NCBI GenBank assembly: GCA_964474905.1
Contig: CAYYUP010000012.1
Span: 46,337-110,336, forward strand
Reading direction: 5' to 3'
Origin: JADJRG01 sp964474905
GTDB taxonomy: Bacteria; Myxococcota_A; Polyangia; Nannocystales; Nannocystaceae
DNA length: 64,000 nucleotides
Shown here: in pieces, positions 1 through 8,248 of the stretch
Numbering within the stretch: position 1 is the stretch's first letter
Layout of the letters: each line of letters opens with the position of its first letter
Notes under the pieces: generated by a model
What the model saw: only the letters and a program-made list of their open reading frames with translations
Told to the model about the DNA's origin: nothing
Database searches by the model: none
Made by a program: the position numbers and the translations under genes

Positions 1-2791
1 CCTTTGCGGCCCAGGTCTCACAGAGTGCGAGGCTGCCGCGGGCGACTGCTGGATTGTTTGTGCCCATTGTCGACTCTAGAGTCTCGATGGCTCGTTTGTG
101 GTGATCGAGGGCCTCGTCGAGGCGTTTGGCGAGGGTGAGTGCGCGGCCGAGTTCGACGCGGATCGAGGCCCCCAAGAGGCGCCCATAAGAGCCGGGGATC
201 GAGCGTGCTGTTTCGGCTGCGGCCTGGAGCCGAACGATTGCCGCATCGGTGTGACCGCGGGCAGATTCGGCGAGGCCGAGGTTTCGCTGGGCCCGGGCAT
301 CGCGGCGCTTGTCGCCGAGGCGACGGACTGCGGCGGTGAGGCGCGGCGTCAATCGATCCGCGTCGTCATGGCGTTGGAGATCGACGCCGAGAACCCGCAC
401 CAGGAGGGTGAGGCTGTCGATCGCGACCTCGTCGTGACGGCTGGCCTCGGCGTGCCAGAGCGCCTCTTTTAGGCTCCGCTCGGCGCCCTCGTAGTCGCCG
501 CGAAGGTCCTCGAGTTGGCCTTGGAGGAGGTAGGCCTCGGCCCTTACCGCGAAGTTGTCGATATGCCCGGCCTCGGTGCTGACTTGGCGGGTGATGGTCA
601 GGGCCTCGTCTGGGCGGCCGAGCCATGCGGTTGCCCGAGCGCGGTCGAGATCGGCACGGAGGCGGGTGCTGAGGTCGGCGAGCTTGGGGTCCTCGGAGGT
701 CTCAACGCGGACCTGCAGCGAACTCGGATCGGAGCAGGGCGTCAGGCTGAGGAGCGCGTAGGCGGCAGAGAGGGCGTGGCCTTGGGCCGCCGCAGGGAGT
801 TCTCCGAGTCCCTCAGAGAGGGCGTGTAAGGGGCCCAGGCGACGTTCGAGACAGGCTCGTTGGTGCTCGACAAAGTCGTTGCGGCTGTCTCCTCGAATCT
901 GGTCGAGGAGACAGAGGTAGCGAAATGTTCGCGAGAGATCGGCTGTCATCTCGTCGAGGAGATCGTCGACTCGGCGCCAGGTTTGGTTGGCGTCAGCGAG
1001 CCCCGAATCGGCGAAGCGCTGCTCGAGCTCGCGTTCACGGTCGGGGCCGTAGGCCTCGGCGAGAGGAGCGGCGGCGGCCTGACAGGAGGAGCCGTCGAGG
1101 AGGTGGCCTTCGTCCTGCTCGCGGAGTTGAAAGAAGCCAAAGGTGGCGATCATCAGACCGACGCAGAGCACCATCAATGCCCTAAGCCAGCTCTGCTGCG
1201 GTCGACCGGGGTCGTCTGAGAGTTCGGCGAGGAGCGCGTCCATCGACGGGTATCGCGCTCCTGGATGCACGGAGAGGCCGCGGAGCAGGATATTTCGCAG
1301 CCAGTTAGGGACTTCGCTCTCCTTGGGAGCTTCGACGATCTCGCCGTTGATCACCGCCTTGCGGACCCGGGCGATGGTATCGCCGCGAAAAGGTCGCTCG
1401 CCGTAGAGTCCCTCGTAGAGCGCGACACAGTAGGAAAATTGATCTGTGCGGGCGTCGACCTGAAGGTTTAAATACTGCTCTGGCGCCATGTAGGCGGGCG
1501 TACCCGCCATGCCACCGGTTCGCGTGAGACGGAGTTCAAAGACCGATGAACTCTGGTTCGACAGCGACTTTATCGCGTCGGCGAAGGTATCGGGGCGCTC
1601 GGCGTGACCACCGTCGGCGCGGGCGAGCCCAAAGTCGACGACCCGGATGCGACCATCGCGGCCGAGCAGCACGTTGTCGGGCTTAAAGTCGCGGTGGATG
1701 ATGCCGGCCTTATGGGCCGCAGCGAGCCCGCGACCAGCCTGGAGGAAGAGCGCTAGGATGTCTGACCAGGCCCGAAATTTGTTCTCGGTGCCATCGGCGA
1801 GCGGTTCGGGCGGCTGGCGCATCCACTTGGTCAGGGTCATGCCCTTGACGAACTCCATGGCGATGAAGATCTGCTCGTTGACCGTACCGACGTCGTAGAT
1901 CGCGACTACGTTTGGATGCGAGAGTTTGGCCAGCGCCTTGGCCTCGCGCAGGAGTCGAGCGCGGGCGGTCGAGCTCGAGCTCGACTGCGAAACCTGAGCG
2001 TGCAGGACCTTAAGTGCGACCCTGCGGTCGAGGTCGGGATCGTAGGCCGCGTAGACCTCGCCCATGCCGCCCGAGCCGAGCAATTTGAGCACCGTGAAGC
2101 GGCCGATCTGGGCCGGGACCTGTTCGTCCTCCAGACCCAAAACATCGCCTCGGGCGGTAGCAGTGGCGCTGTCAGGTAGACCGCCAGCTCTGGCAGGCAG
2201 CGTCGCCGGGACCGACGAGACGGGCATCGGAGAGGTCGCAGGTACGAGTGGATCGAGGCCTCGGATCGCGACCGGCGGCGTAGCTTCGAGAGAACGATCG
2301 ATCACCCGCGGGATACCGCTGCCGAGCCCGAGCATGCGCCCGCCCTGGAGCAGGTTGGTACCGAGTTTGTCTTTCGCGCTCGTGGGCGCAATACCAAGTG
2401 TCAGCGCTCGCTCGGTTGACTCGCGAGCGAGGCTCTGGGTCGTCGGTGTGTGCTCGAGACTGGCGGCGGGCGGCGTGCGTTCGAGGGCCGGTGACGGTTC
2501 TGACTTGGGAGTGGGCGCGGCGTGCTCGTCACGCTCATCTTTGTCTTTGTCTTTGTCTTTGTCTTTGTCTTTGTCCGCTGTTCTGGCGGTGGGCGGCGAG
2601 CTTTGTGTTTTGCCGGCGGGCTTCGGGCGGGTGTCGGTGTTGTGCCTCGAGGTGCGGGCTTTTTTGCCGACAGGAAGAGCGCCGAGGCCGGGCAGTGAGG
2701 GCGGTGGCGGCAGGTTGCGGAGCGCCGCCAGGATCCCCGCGGAGGGCCGTGGCGCGTTGCGATCCGCGTCATCGCTACCACCTGTCACCAC
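1..2791 (-). CDS. Membrane-anchored Ser/Thr protein kinase with C-terminal TPR-like region (3' end outside window)
   Basis: Reading the minus strand from a GTG at 2791 gives one open frame to the window edge; an in-frame TAG four codons upstream limits the start to this GTG or the next one. Roughly residues 1-225 are a Pro/Ser/Ala-rich linker containing a (Lys-Asp)n run. The Hanks-type kinase domain follows: glycine loop LLGSGGMGEVY near residue 236, VALK lysine, catalytic HRDFKPDN near 365, DFG near 385 and APEQ near 435. A transmembrane helix (about 534-556) separates it from an extracytoplasmic Ala/Leu/Arg-rich helical region that looks like TPR repeats. This layout is typical of myxobacterial PknB-type receptor kinases. 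No substrate can be inferred. The gene stands alone, divergent from the 2899 operon. Confidence 0.9.
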   Translation of the reverse strand, partial: MVTGGSDDADRNAPRPSAGILAALRNLPPPPSLPGLGALPVGKKARTSRHNTDTRPKPAGKTQSSPPTARTADKDKDKDKDKDKDERDEHAAPTPKSEPSPALERTPPAASLEHTPTTQSLARESTERALTLGIAPTSAKDKLGTNLLQGGRMLGLGSGIPRVIDRSLEATPPVAIRGLDPLVPATSPMPVSSVPATLPARAGGLPDSATATARGDVLGLEDEQVPAQIGRFTVLKLLGSGGMGEVYAAYDPDLDRRVALKVLHAQVSQSSSSSTARARLLREAKALAKLSHPNVVAIYDVGTVNEQIFIAMEFVKGMTLTKWMRQPPEPLADGTENKFRAWSDILALFLQAGRGLAAAHKAGIIHRDFKPDNVLLGRDGRIRVVDFGLARADGGHAERPDTFADAIKSLSNQSSSVFELRLTRTGGMAGTPAYMAPEQYLNLQVDARTDQFSYCVALYEGLYGERPFRGDTIARVRKAVINGEIVEAPKESEVPNWLRNILLRGLSVHPGARYPSMDALLAELSDDPGRPQQSWLRALMVLCVGLMIATFGFFQLREQDEGHLLDGSSCQAAAAPLAEAYGPDRERELEQRFADSGLADANQTWRRVDDLLDEMTADLSRTFRYLCLLDQIRGDSRNDFVEHQRACLERRLGPLHALSEGLGELPAAAQGHALSAAYALLSLTPCSDPSSLQVRVETSEDPKLADLSTRLRADLDRARATAWLGRPDEALTITRQVSTEAGHIDNFAVRAEAYLLQGQLEDLRGDYEGAERSLKEALWHAEASRHDEVAIDSLTLLVRVLGVDLQRHDDADRLTPRLTAAVRRLGDKRRDARAQRNLGLAESARGHTDAAIVRLQAAAETARSIPGSYGRLLGASIRVELGRALTLAKRLDEALDHHKRAIETLESTMGTNNPAVARGSLALCETWAAK
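2540..2575 (-). repeat. Six tandem TTTGTC units inside the kinase gene
   Basis: Six exact copies of a hexanucleotide encode alternating Lys-Asp residues in the N-terminal linker of the kinase. Because the unit is a multiple of three, copy-number change would lengthen or shorten the linker without shifting frame. Confidence 0.9.
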
Positions 2792-2898
2792 GGCGGCATC
2801 CTACCACGTAGTCCCGAAAAAACGGTCTGCAAGGGCCTGCACGAAGCCTCGCGAGCTACGGCTTGTTGGCGCCGCTCCGCTGTTGCACACTCGCCCCC

Positions 2899-3519
2899 AT
2901 GTCAAAGTTGAAGGTCACCATCGTCTCTCTGGCTGCGGTCAGCACCTGTGTGTTCGGCGCGTGGACGTTGGGCTCCTGTGTTTGGGGTGAGCATGAGTCT
3001 GCGGGTGCGGAGCACCTCGCCAATCAGATCTGGCTCGAGCGACTGCCGGCCAACGACCGCGACATGATCACGCACTTCCTCGCACTCGATACCCGTGACG
3101 GTCGTTTTGGGATTGTCGGTCGCTCCTCGAGTTGGCGCCACATCATCGAGGTCTTTAAGTGGGGCCGTAAGGGCGATCGTCTAAAGCTCTTCTTCCCGCA
3201 AGAGCGCAGCCGAGCGGCCTTTACGGTGCGCACCTGGGAGTGCAAGGGAGAGGCGCCGGCGCCCTTCGAGCTCTGCCTCGAGTTCGCTCGTGGCGACCGT
3301 TCCGCGACGTTCTACAGCCGCCATGAGTGGGTCGTCGAGCCGCAAGCGTTTGTCGAGGACAGGGACGAGGTGCTTCGCGAGCTGGCAGCAGATCACGCCG
3401 AGCTTCGCCCCCTCGTCAGGTCGTTGACGGCGATCGATACGGAGGTCGGTGCAGTTGTCGAGGACGACGTGGTCACCGCTGATGACAGCGCCGCCTGGGC
3501 GCACCTAGATGGGCGCTGA
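2899..3519 (+). CDS. Exported protein of unknown function, first gene of the MoaD-AOR operon
   Basis: A 206-residue protein starting at ATG 2899 (MSKLKVTIVSL); an in-frame start 12 codons upstream is less likely because the hydrophobic N-terminus begins at 2899. Residues about 5-28 form a signal peptide or membrane anchor. The rest is soluble, with several Cys and acidic stretches; I recognise no family. Its last 11 bases overlap the MoaD-like gene, so the two are probably translated together, which suggests a role linked to the oxidoreductase, but nothing in the sequence shows what. Confidence 0.75.
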   Translation: MSKLKVTIVSLAAVSTCVFGAWTLGSCVWGEHESAGAEHLANQIWLERLPANDRDMITHFLALDTRDGRFGIVGRSSSWRHIIEVFKWGRKGDRLKLFFPQERSRAAFTVRTWECKGEAPAPFELCLEFARGDRSATFYSRHEWVVEPQAFVEDRDEVLRELAADHAELRPLVRSLTAIDTEVGAVVEDDVVTADDSAAWAHLDGR

Positions 3520-3811
3520 GTCCTCGGTTCCGCCGTCCTGCGCTCGTGGCACGGTCGAGGTCGAACTCTACGGGTTGCCCCGTCTCTACGCCGGTGGCGA
3601 GTGTTGCCGGGTAGCGGCGGGCACCCTCTCCGAGGTCCTGGCCGCGCTTGTGGTGCTCTATCCGGGGCTTTCACCGGCGTTGATCAACGGAGCGATGCCG
3701 ACGGATCTGCTTCGGGTCGCGCTTGACGGTGGCGAGATGATCGAGGCCTCCGACCATGTGCTTTGCGCGGGTTCGGTGCTGGTACTGGTTTCGGCGCAGG
3801 CGGGGGGCTAG
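3509..3811 (+). CDS. MoaD/ThiS-family sulfur carrier protein
   Basis: A 100-residue protein with the beta-grasp pattern of MoaD/ThiS: VEVELYGLPRLYAG strand pair, a helix containing LSEVLAALVVLYPGL, and VLVLVSAQAGG at the C-terminus. The final Gly-Gly is the tail that is adenylated and thiocarboxylated in active MoaD/ThiS proteins. It overlaps the upstream gene and its TAG directly abuts the ATG of the aldehyde oxidoreductase gene, so a dedicated role in making or inserting the pterin cofactor of that enzyme is the natural inference. No MoaE or MoeB partner is in the window. Confidence 0.85.
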   Translation: MGAESSVPPSCARGTVEVELYGLPRLYAGGECCRVAAGTLSEVLAALVVLYPGLSPALINGAMPTDLLRVALDGGEMIEASDHVLCAGSVLVLVSAQAGG

Positions 3812-5569
3812 ATGGGGCTCTTTCGCCAGATCCTCAGCGTACGTTTGCACGGTCGGAGTGTCGAGTGTGAGCGCATTCCGCTGGAGGATTCAGTCTATCG
3901 CTCTTACATCGGTGGCGTCGGTCTAGGTGCCTATCTGCTCTGGCGCTTCGCTCCTAAGGGGGTCGATGCCCTCGCGCCGGAGGCCCCGCTGATCTTCGCT
4001 CTTGCGCCCCTGCTCGGGACCCCTTTAACGACCAGTGCCAAGCTCGCGGTTGTCTGCAAAAGTCCGCTGACCGGGAGGATCTCAGACGGCCTCTCGTCGT
4101 CGCGTTTTACCCTCGCGGCCAAGCGTTTAGGCGTCGATGCGATCGTCGTGCACGGTGCTCTCGATCACCTGTCGATCGTGCACCTCGATCAGGATCTCGG
4201 GCGCTGTCGGGTCGAGCGTGCGCAGCGGCTTGCGGGTGCCTCGCCTGCGGAGGTTGGGGCGCAGCTCTCGGGCGCTCATGTTGCGGCGATCGGCGAGGCG
4301 GGGGAGCGCCTGGTGCGTTTTGCTTCGCTGGCAAACGACGGGCGCCATGCCGGTAGAGGCGGTGTTGGGGCGGTGCTCGGCGCCAAGCGAGTCAAGGCGA
4401 TCACGGTGCGCGGTGATGCGATGGCGACGCTCGCCTTGCCGGCGGCGGTGCACGAGCGCGCTCGTGACCTCGCATCCCGGAGTCGCGGGGCTGCAACCGA
4501 CAAGTACCGGCGCCTCGGCACGGCGGCGAATCTTGAAACGTTTGATCGTCTGCGGATCCTGCCGTCGCGGAATTTTCAGGAGGTGTCGATCGGTCGTCGG
4601 CAAGCGCGTCAGCTCTCGCCCGAGGGGTTGCGGGCCGAGGCCGGTCATATTCGGGGGGGCTGTGCCGGTTGCACGATCGCCTGTGATCACCGCTACGGTG
4701 GCACTCGTGTGGAATACGAAAGCCTCTTCGCTCTCGGTCCGCTCTGCGGTGTGCAGCGCCCCGATCGCCTGTTGGCAGCGGCCGCGGCCTGTGATCGCCT
4801 GGGTGTCGATACGATCTCTACGGGTGGCACTCTGGCCTTCGCGATGGAGTGTGCGGAGCGGGGTCTTGTGCCCTGGTCGCTGCGCTTTGGTGACGACCTT
4901 GTGCCTTGGATCGAGCGCATCGCTGCCCGCGAAGGCATCGGTGACAAGCTCGCCGAGGGGACTCGCCGCCTGGCCGAATTCATCGGTCAGGGGAGCGAGC
5001 GCTTCGCCTGTCACGTAAAGGGGCTCGAGCTTCCAGGTTACGAGCCGCGGACGATGCAGACCATGGCGCTAGGTCTCGCGGTCGCTGCACGGGGGGCAGA
5101 TCACAACCGCAGCGGCGCCTATCAGGCGGATCTGCGGCCGGGCGTCGATCGTTTTGCGGCCGATCTTGAGCGCACACCGCCGCGAGTGATCGAGACCGAA
5201 GACCAGGCGGCGCTCCTCGATTCGCTCATCCTCTGCAAGTTTCTTCGCGGGGCGATCGGCGACCTGTGGCGCGAGGGCGCCGAGCTGCTGCAGATGACCG
5301 CAGGCCTCGATCTTAACGCTGCCGAGTTGCGATCGGCGGTCCGTCGCATCGTCGCTCTGCGCCATCTGTACAACCGCCGCGAGGGCTGGACGATCGCCGA
5401 GGACACCCTGCCGGATCGGTTTTTCTGCGAGCCTCTGGAGAACGGCGAGGTGGTCTCGCGAGAGCTTCTTCGGGGCATGGTCGCGGGGTATTATCGAGCC
5501 CGTGGGTACGCCGCGGATGGCACCTTGGGGCCGGCGCTCCTGGATGATCTAGGGCTCCGTTTTGAGTGA
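3812..5569 (+). CDS. Aldehyde ferredoxin oxidoreductase family protein (W/Mo bis-pterin enzyme)
   Basis: A 585-residue protein of normal AOR length. Family signatures: IGGVGLGAYLL near the N-terminus, SPLTGRISDG, the cofactor motif GRGGVGAVLGAKRVKAI, CAGCTIAC (Cys284, 287, 291) with a distal Cys475 in LILCKF for the [4Fe-4S] cluster, GVDTISTGG, and ARGADHNRSG. All cluster ligands appear to be present. Characterised family members oxidise aldehydes with ferredoxin, or reduce aromatic acyl-CoAs when part of BamB-type complexes. The partner here is unknown; no ferredoxin gene is adjacent. It is the last gene of a three-gene operon with a MoaD-like protein. Confidence 0.92.
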   Translation: MGLFRQILSVRLHGRSVECERIPLEDSVYRSYIGGVGLGAYLLWRFAPKGVDALAPEAPLIFALAPLLGTPLTTSAKLAVVCKSPLTGRISDGLSSSRFTLAAKRLGVDAIVVHGALDHLSIVHLDQDLGRCRVERAQRLAGASPAEVGAQLSGAHVAAIGEAGERLVRFASLANDGRHAGRGGVGAVLGAKRVKAITVRGDAMATLALPAAVHERARDLASRSRGAATDKYRRLGTAANLETFDRLRILPSRNFQEVSIGRRQARQLSPEGLRAEAGHIRGGCAGCTIACDHRYGGTRVEYESLFALGPLCGVQRPDRLLAAAAACDRLGVDTISTGGTLAFAMECAERGLVPWSLRFGDDLVPWIERIAAREGIGDKLAEGTRRLAEFIGQGSERFACHVKGLELPGYEPRTMQTMALGLAVAARGADHNRSGAYQADLRPGVDRFAADLERTPPRVIETEDQAALLDSLILCKFLRGAIGDLWREGAELLQMTAGLDLNAAELRSAVRRIVALRHLYNRREGWTIAEDTLPDRFFCEPLENGEVVSRELLRGMVAGYYRARGYAADGTLGPALLDDLGLRFE

Positions 5570-5615
5570 GGGCGGGCTTGCCCTGTCATCCGCTGGGTGA
5601 TACTTCGATTTGCCT

Positions 5616-6158
5616 ATGATGAAGATTGAAATTTCCTCGGTATCGAGCTTTTGTTTGGTCGGTTGTGCAGCTCTTGGCCTCAGCCTGAGCGGCTGTGATG
5701 GCGACGATATGGGCGACTCAGATTCGGCGACCACCGGAGAGACCGAGACAACGGGCACGAGCGGAGACTCCGAGACTGAGGGTAGTACCGGCGATACGGA
5801 GAGCAGCACTGGTAGCACCAGTACCTCCGGGGGGCCTGTGGACTACGTGGCGGATATCCAGCCGATTTGGGACAGTCGCTGCGTCGTCGGCTGTCACACT
5901 CCGGGGGGTAGCAAGGCTGCGATTCCTCTCGACCCAGATGTCTCTTACGACACGTTGGTTGGCAAGCCCTCGGTCCAGCTGCCGTCGATGAATATGGTCG
6001 AGCCGGGCGATCTCGATACCAGCTACCTCTGGCATAAGCTCAACAAGCAACAGGGCGACGTCGGCGGCAGCGGATCCTCGATGCCCCTCGGGGGCATGCT
6101 CCCGGCGGATGAACTGGCGAAGGTCGAGACGTGGATTAAGGACGGCGCACAGAGTTAG
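5616..6158 (+). CDS. Lipoprotein with cytochrome c-like C-terminal domain (CxxxCH)
   Basis: The start is taken as ATG 5616 (ATG 5619 equally possible). The signal peptide ends in the lipobox LSGC, then about 50 residues of Ser/Thr/Gly/Glu linker. The C-terminal ~100 residues contain IQPIWDSRCVVGCHTPGG, followed by LPSMNMVEPGDLDTSYLWHK and MPLGG...ELAKVETWIKDGA. This arrangement is that of monohaem cytochrome-like domains of myxobacterial and planctomycete surface proteins, but the motif has three residues between the cysteines rather than two. Paralogous to 6483-7175. Haem binding is therefore uncertain. Confidence 0.8.
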   Translation: MMKIEISSVSSFCLVGCAALGLSLSGCDGDDMGDSDSATTGETETTGTSGDSETEGSTGDTESSTGSTSTSGGPVDYVADIQPIWDSRCVVGCHTPGGSKAAIPLDPDVSYDTLVGKPSVQLPSMNMVEPGDLDTSYLWHKLNKQQGDVGGSGSSMPLGGMLPADELAKVETWIKDGAQS

Positions 6159-6482
6159 CCTCGAGCCTCGGGTTTTCGGGCCGGAGAGGGGCGAAGAGCG
6201 GTGGTGCGAGCTGCTGTCTTCGCCCTTTTCGTTGTGGTTCGGCATTAGTGGTTCGGAAGTGCACGACTGCATCAATTGTGCTCGTCAATACGAGGGCGTC
6301 TGTCGGGCCTGTTGCTTTGCCGTCAATGCTGTGGCTTGGCTTACATCCCATGCTTGATGTACTGCAGCGAGCCCGCGAATCTCGGTTTTTGAGGCCTGAG
6401 CCGTTGCTATGCGCGGGTTGTCGCTGGCACCCTGACAGTTCCTAACTCGATCTTTTCAATGCTCTCAACTACGAGGAACACC
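6159..6482. other. Intergenic region between the two paralogous lipoprotein genes
   Basis: About 320 bases with no convincing open frame. A GAGGA ribosome-binding site at its end (about 6473-6477) supports the ATG at 6483. No clear terminator or operator was seen. Confidence 0.5.
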
Positions 6483-7175
6483 ATGTTGAACAACCTTCCA
6501 CGGGCCCTTATCGGTCTTTTTATGTGCGCAGCGATGACTGCGTGTGTCGGCGACGATAGCGGCAGCACCGACAGCGAGACGACCGATCCATCGAGCACGA
6601 CCGAGGCCAACACGGGCTCGACCACTGAGTCCTCGACCACCGAGTCCTCGACCGGCTCGACCAGCGAGACCGACGGCACGACCACAGACGCGACGACGAC
6701 GGATTCGACAGATACGATGGTGATGACGACGGATGGAACGACCACCGACGGAACGACCACCGATGTGACGACGACGACGACGGACGGCACGACCACAGAC
6801 GCGACGACGACGACGACGACGACGGACGGCACGACGACGACCACCACCACCGACGGTGACATGGGCTTCGCCGCCGAGGTCTATCCGATCATCGCGGCGA
6901 ACTGCAGCTGTCACGTCGGCGGTGCTCCGGCGGGTCTCGCGATGCCGGATGCGGATACGGCATTCAGCAACCTCGTCGATGTCGACGCGGGACAGGCGAT
7001 GCGCAAGCGAGTCGCCCCGGGCATGCCTGGCATGAGCTACTTGGTCAACAAGATCGAAGGCACGCATCTAGACGTCGGTGGAAGTGGCGGCCAGATGCCC
7101 AAGGGCGGCCCACCGCTCGCGCCTGCAGACGTGATGGTCATCAAGGATTGGATCGCCGACGGAGCGATGCCCTAA
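6483..7175 (+). CDS. Lipoprotein with Thr-rich linker and cytochrome c-like domain (CxCH)
   Basis: Start at ATG 6483, preceded by GAGGA at good spacing; ATG 6459 in frame is an alternative. Lipobox MTAC, then about 100 residues of almost pure Thr/Ser/Asp/Gly linker built of TTTDGTT-like units. The C-terminal domain reads AEVYPIIAANCSCHVGG, SYLVNKIEGTHLDVGGSGGQMPKGGPPL and VIKDWIADGAMP, clearly homologous to the domain at 5616-6158. The Cys motif has one residue between the cysteines. Exposed at the cell surface by inference from the lipobox and linker. Confidence 0.8.
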   Translation: MLNNLPRALIGLFMCAAMTACVGDDSGSTDSETTDPSSTTEANTGSTTESSTTESSTGSTSETDGTTTDATTTDSTDTMVMTTDGTTTDGTTTDVTTTTTDGTTTDATTTTTTTDGTTTTTTTDGDMGFAAEVYPIIAANCSCHVGGAPAGLAMPDADTAFSNLVDVDAGQAMRKRVAPGMPGMSYLVNKIEGTHLDVGGSGGQMPKGGPPLAPADVMVIKDWIADGAMP

Positions 7176-7239
7176 GCCGGACGCGCTAACCGTCGGTGCG
7201 TTCTGCACCGCGCTCAGGGCCATCGTCGGCATCGGTCGA

Positions 7240-7515
7240 CGGTGGCTCTTTTACGAATACTCCAATTGCCATCGATGAACCTGGTCAAATTGGGCGCTCT
7301 CGAGGATAGCTACCTCTGGCATAGGCTCAACAATACACAGATCAGTGTCGGCGGTTTGGGGGCATATTTTCGGCGGACAATCTGGCGACGGTCGAGAGGT
7401 GGATCCGGGACGACATCAGCTTTATCGCCTCGATGCCCAAGGGCGGTCCGCCGCTCGCACCCGAGGACATCTCAAGACCATCACCGATTGCATCGCCAGA
7501 GGGGCGATGTTCTAG
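7240..7515 (+). pseudogene. Degenerate third copy of the cytochrome-like lipoprotein domain
   Basis: The stretch encodes LQLPSMNLVKLGALEDSYLW and HRLNNTQISVGG, matching 5616-6158, then changes frame and continues in another frame with MPKGGPPLAPEDI and in a third with a CIARGAMF ending that matches the end of 6483-7175. No signal peptide, linker or Cys motif is present upstream. It is a frame-shifted fragment of the same paralogue family. Confidence 0.75.
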
Positions 7516-7737
7516 ACCGGAGGGTGCCCGAGTCGATGCGTTGTGGACCCGAAGCCTGGGCCGCGGCGCCTCAGTCGGGAGAGATCTTCTGCGGGGTCTT
7601 CGCGGGGGCAGGCTGTGCAGATCCCGACGTACGAGCGGAAGAGGTCGGCTTGTCACCGGGATAGGGGCTCCTAGGACCCCGGTATTTGCCACGCGGTGTT
7701 CTTCTACTTGGCCAGGTGCTTGACTCCTCGCCGAAAA

Positions 7738-7774
7738 GGGGGCAGCCTCCGTGGCTCCCCAGTCTTCGGGGGAG
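7738..7774 (+). promoter_or_regulatory. Candidate translational switch in the rpmB leader
   Basis: CTCCCC at 7755-7760 can pair with GGGGAG at 7769-7774, which is the Shine-Dalgarno of rpmB (loop 7761-7768). The same CTCCCC, with GG before it, can instead pair with 7739-7747 (eight base pairs, one bulged C, loop 7748-7752), which would free the Shine-Dalgarno. The two hairpins are mutually exclusive. Function is inferred from base pairing only. Confidence 0.4.
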
Positions 7775-7782
7775 AATTCGTC

Positions 7783-8019
7783 ATGGCTCAGGTTTGTCAG
7801 GTCACCGGAAAGCGCCCACTCACGGGCATGAACGTCTCCCACTCGCACATCCGCACCAAAAAGCGGACGAGTCCAAACCTGCACGAAAAGCGCTTTTGGG
7901 TTGCAGATGAAAACCGCTTTGTGCGCCTCCGAGTGAGCGCTCATGGCATGCGGATCATCAACAAGCGCGGCATCGAAGCTGTGCTTCGTGACATTCGCGC
8001 CCGCGGCGTCAAGGTCTGA
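7783..8019 (+). CDS. rpmB: 50S ribosomal protein L28
   Basis: A 78-residue protein, MAQVCQVTGKRPLTGMNVSH onward, with PNLHEKRFWV, RLRVSAHGMRIINK and a basic C-terminus; full-length and closely similar to E. coli L28. It has a single Cys in the CQVTGKRP motif, so it is the zinc-free form. Start at ATG 7783 with GGGGGAG eight bases upstream. It is monocistronic, unlike the common rpmB-rpmG pair, with its own terminator downstream. Confidence 0.97.
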   Translation: MAQVCQVTGKRPLTGMNVSHSHIRTKKRTSPNLHEKRFWVADENRFVRLRVSAHGMRIINKRGIEAVLRDIRARGVKV

Positions 8020-8063
8020 GCAGCGATCGAGTTGCTCGAGTGGGTGCATCGCCCGCAAAGCAT

Positions 8064-8097
8064 CCCGTGTATCAAGTGATACGCGGGCGCTTTTGTT
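8064..8097 (+). terminator. Intrinsic terminator of rpmB
   Basis: CCCGTGTATC (8064-8073), loop AAGT, then GATACGCGGG (8078-8087) form a ten-pair stem with one G-T pair, followed by CGC and TTTTGTTT. It sits 45 bases after the rpmB stop, before a convergent gene. Confidence 0.8.
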
Positions 8098-8248
8098 TAA
8101 CGACCAACGATCCAGAAGCCACGACCGTTGGTGTGATGTTGAGATCCGCGACGGGACTCTGCGCAGATCCACAGCTCTTCGCGATAGGACTTCATCGCCG
8201 GAGCACGCCACAGCCGCCCTGGATCGGACGCAGCGTGGGCGGTGGGCT

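Noticed and set aside
2064..2990. 308-codon plus-strand frame across the kinase gene
   Set aside because: It is an antisense frame of the minus-strand kinase, which shows full kinase motifs; the frame has no family features.
4127..5014. 295-codon minus-strand frame within the aldehyde oxidoreductase gene
   Set aside because: Antisense shadow of a well-conserved gene; high GC keeps such frames open.
6570..6870. Dense ACGACC-type repeats in the lipoprotein linker
   Set aside because: They code for a Thr/Ser-rich stalk in frame, so they are not an independent repeat element.
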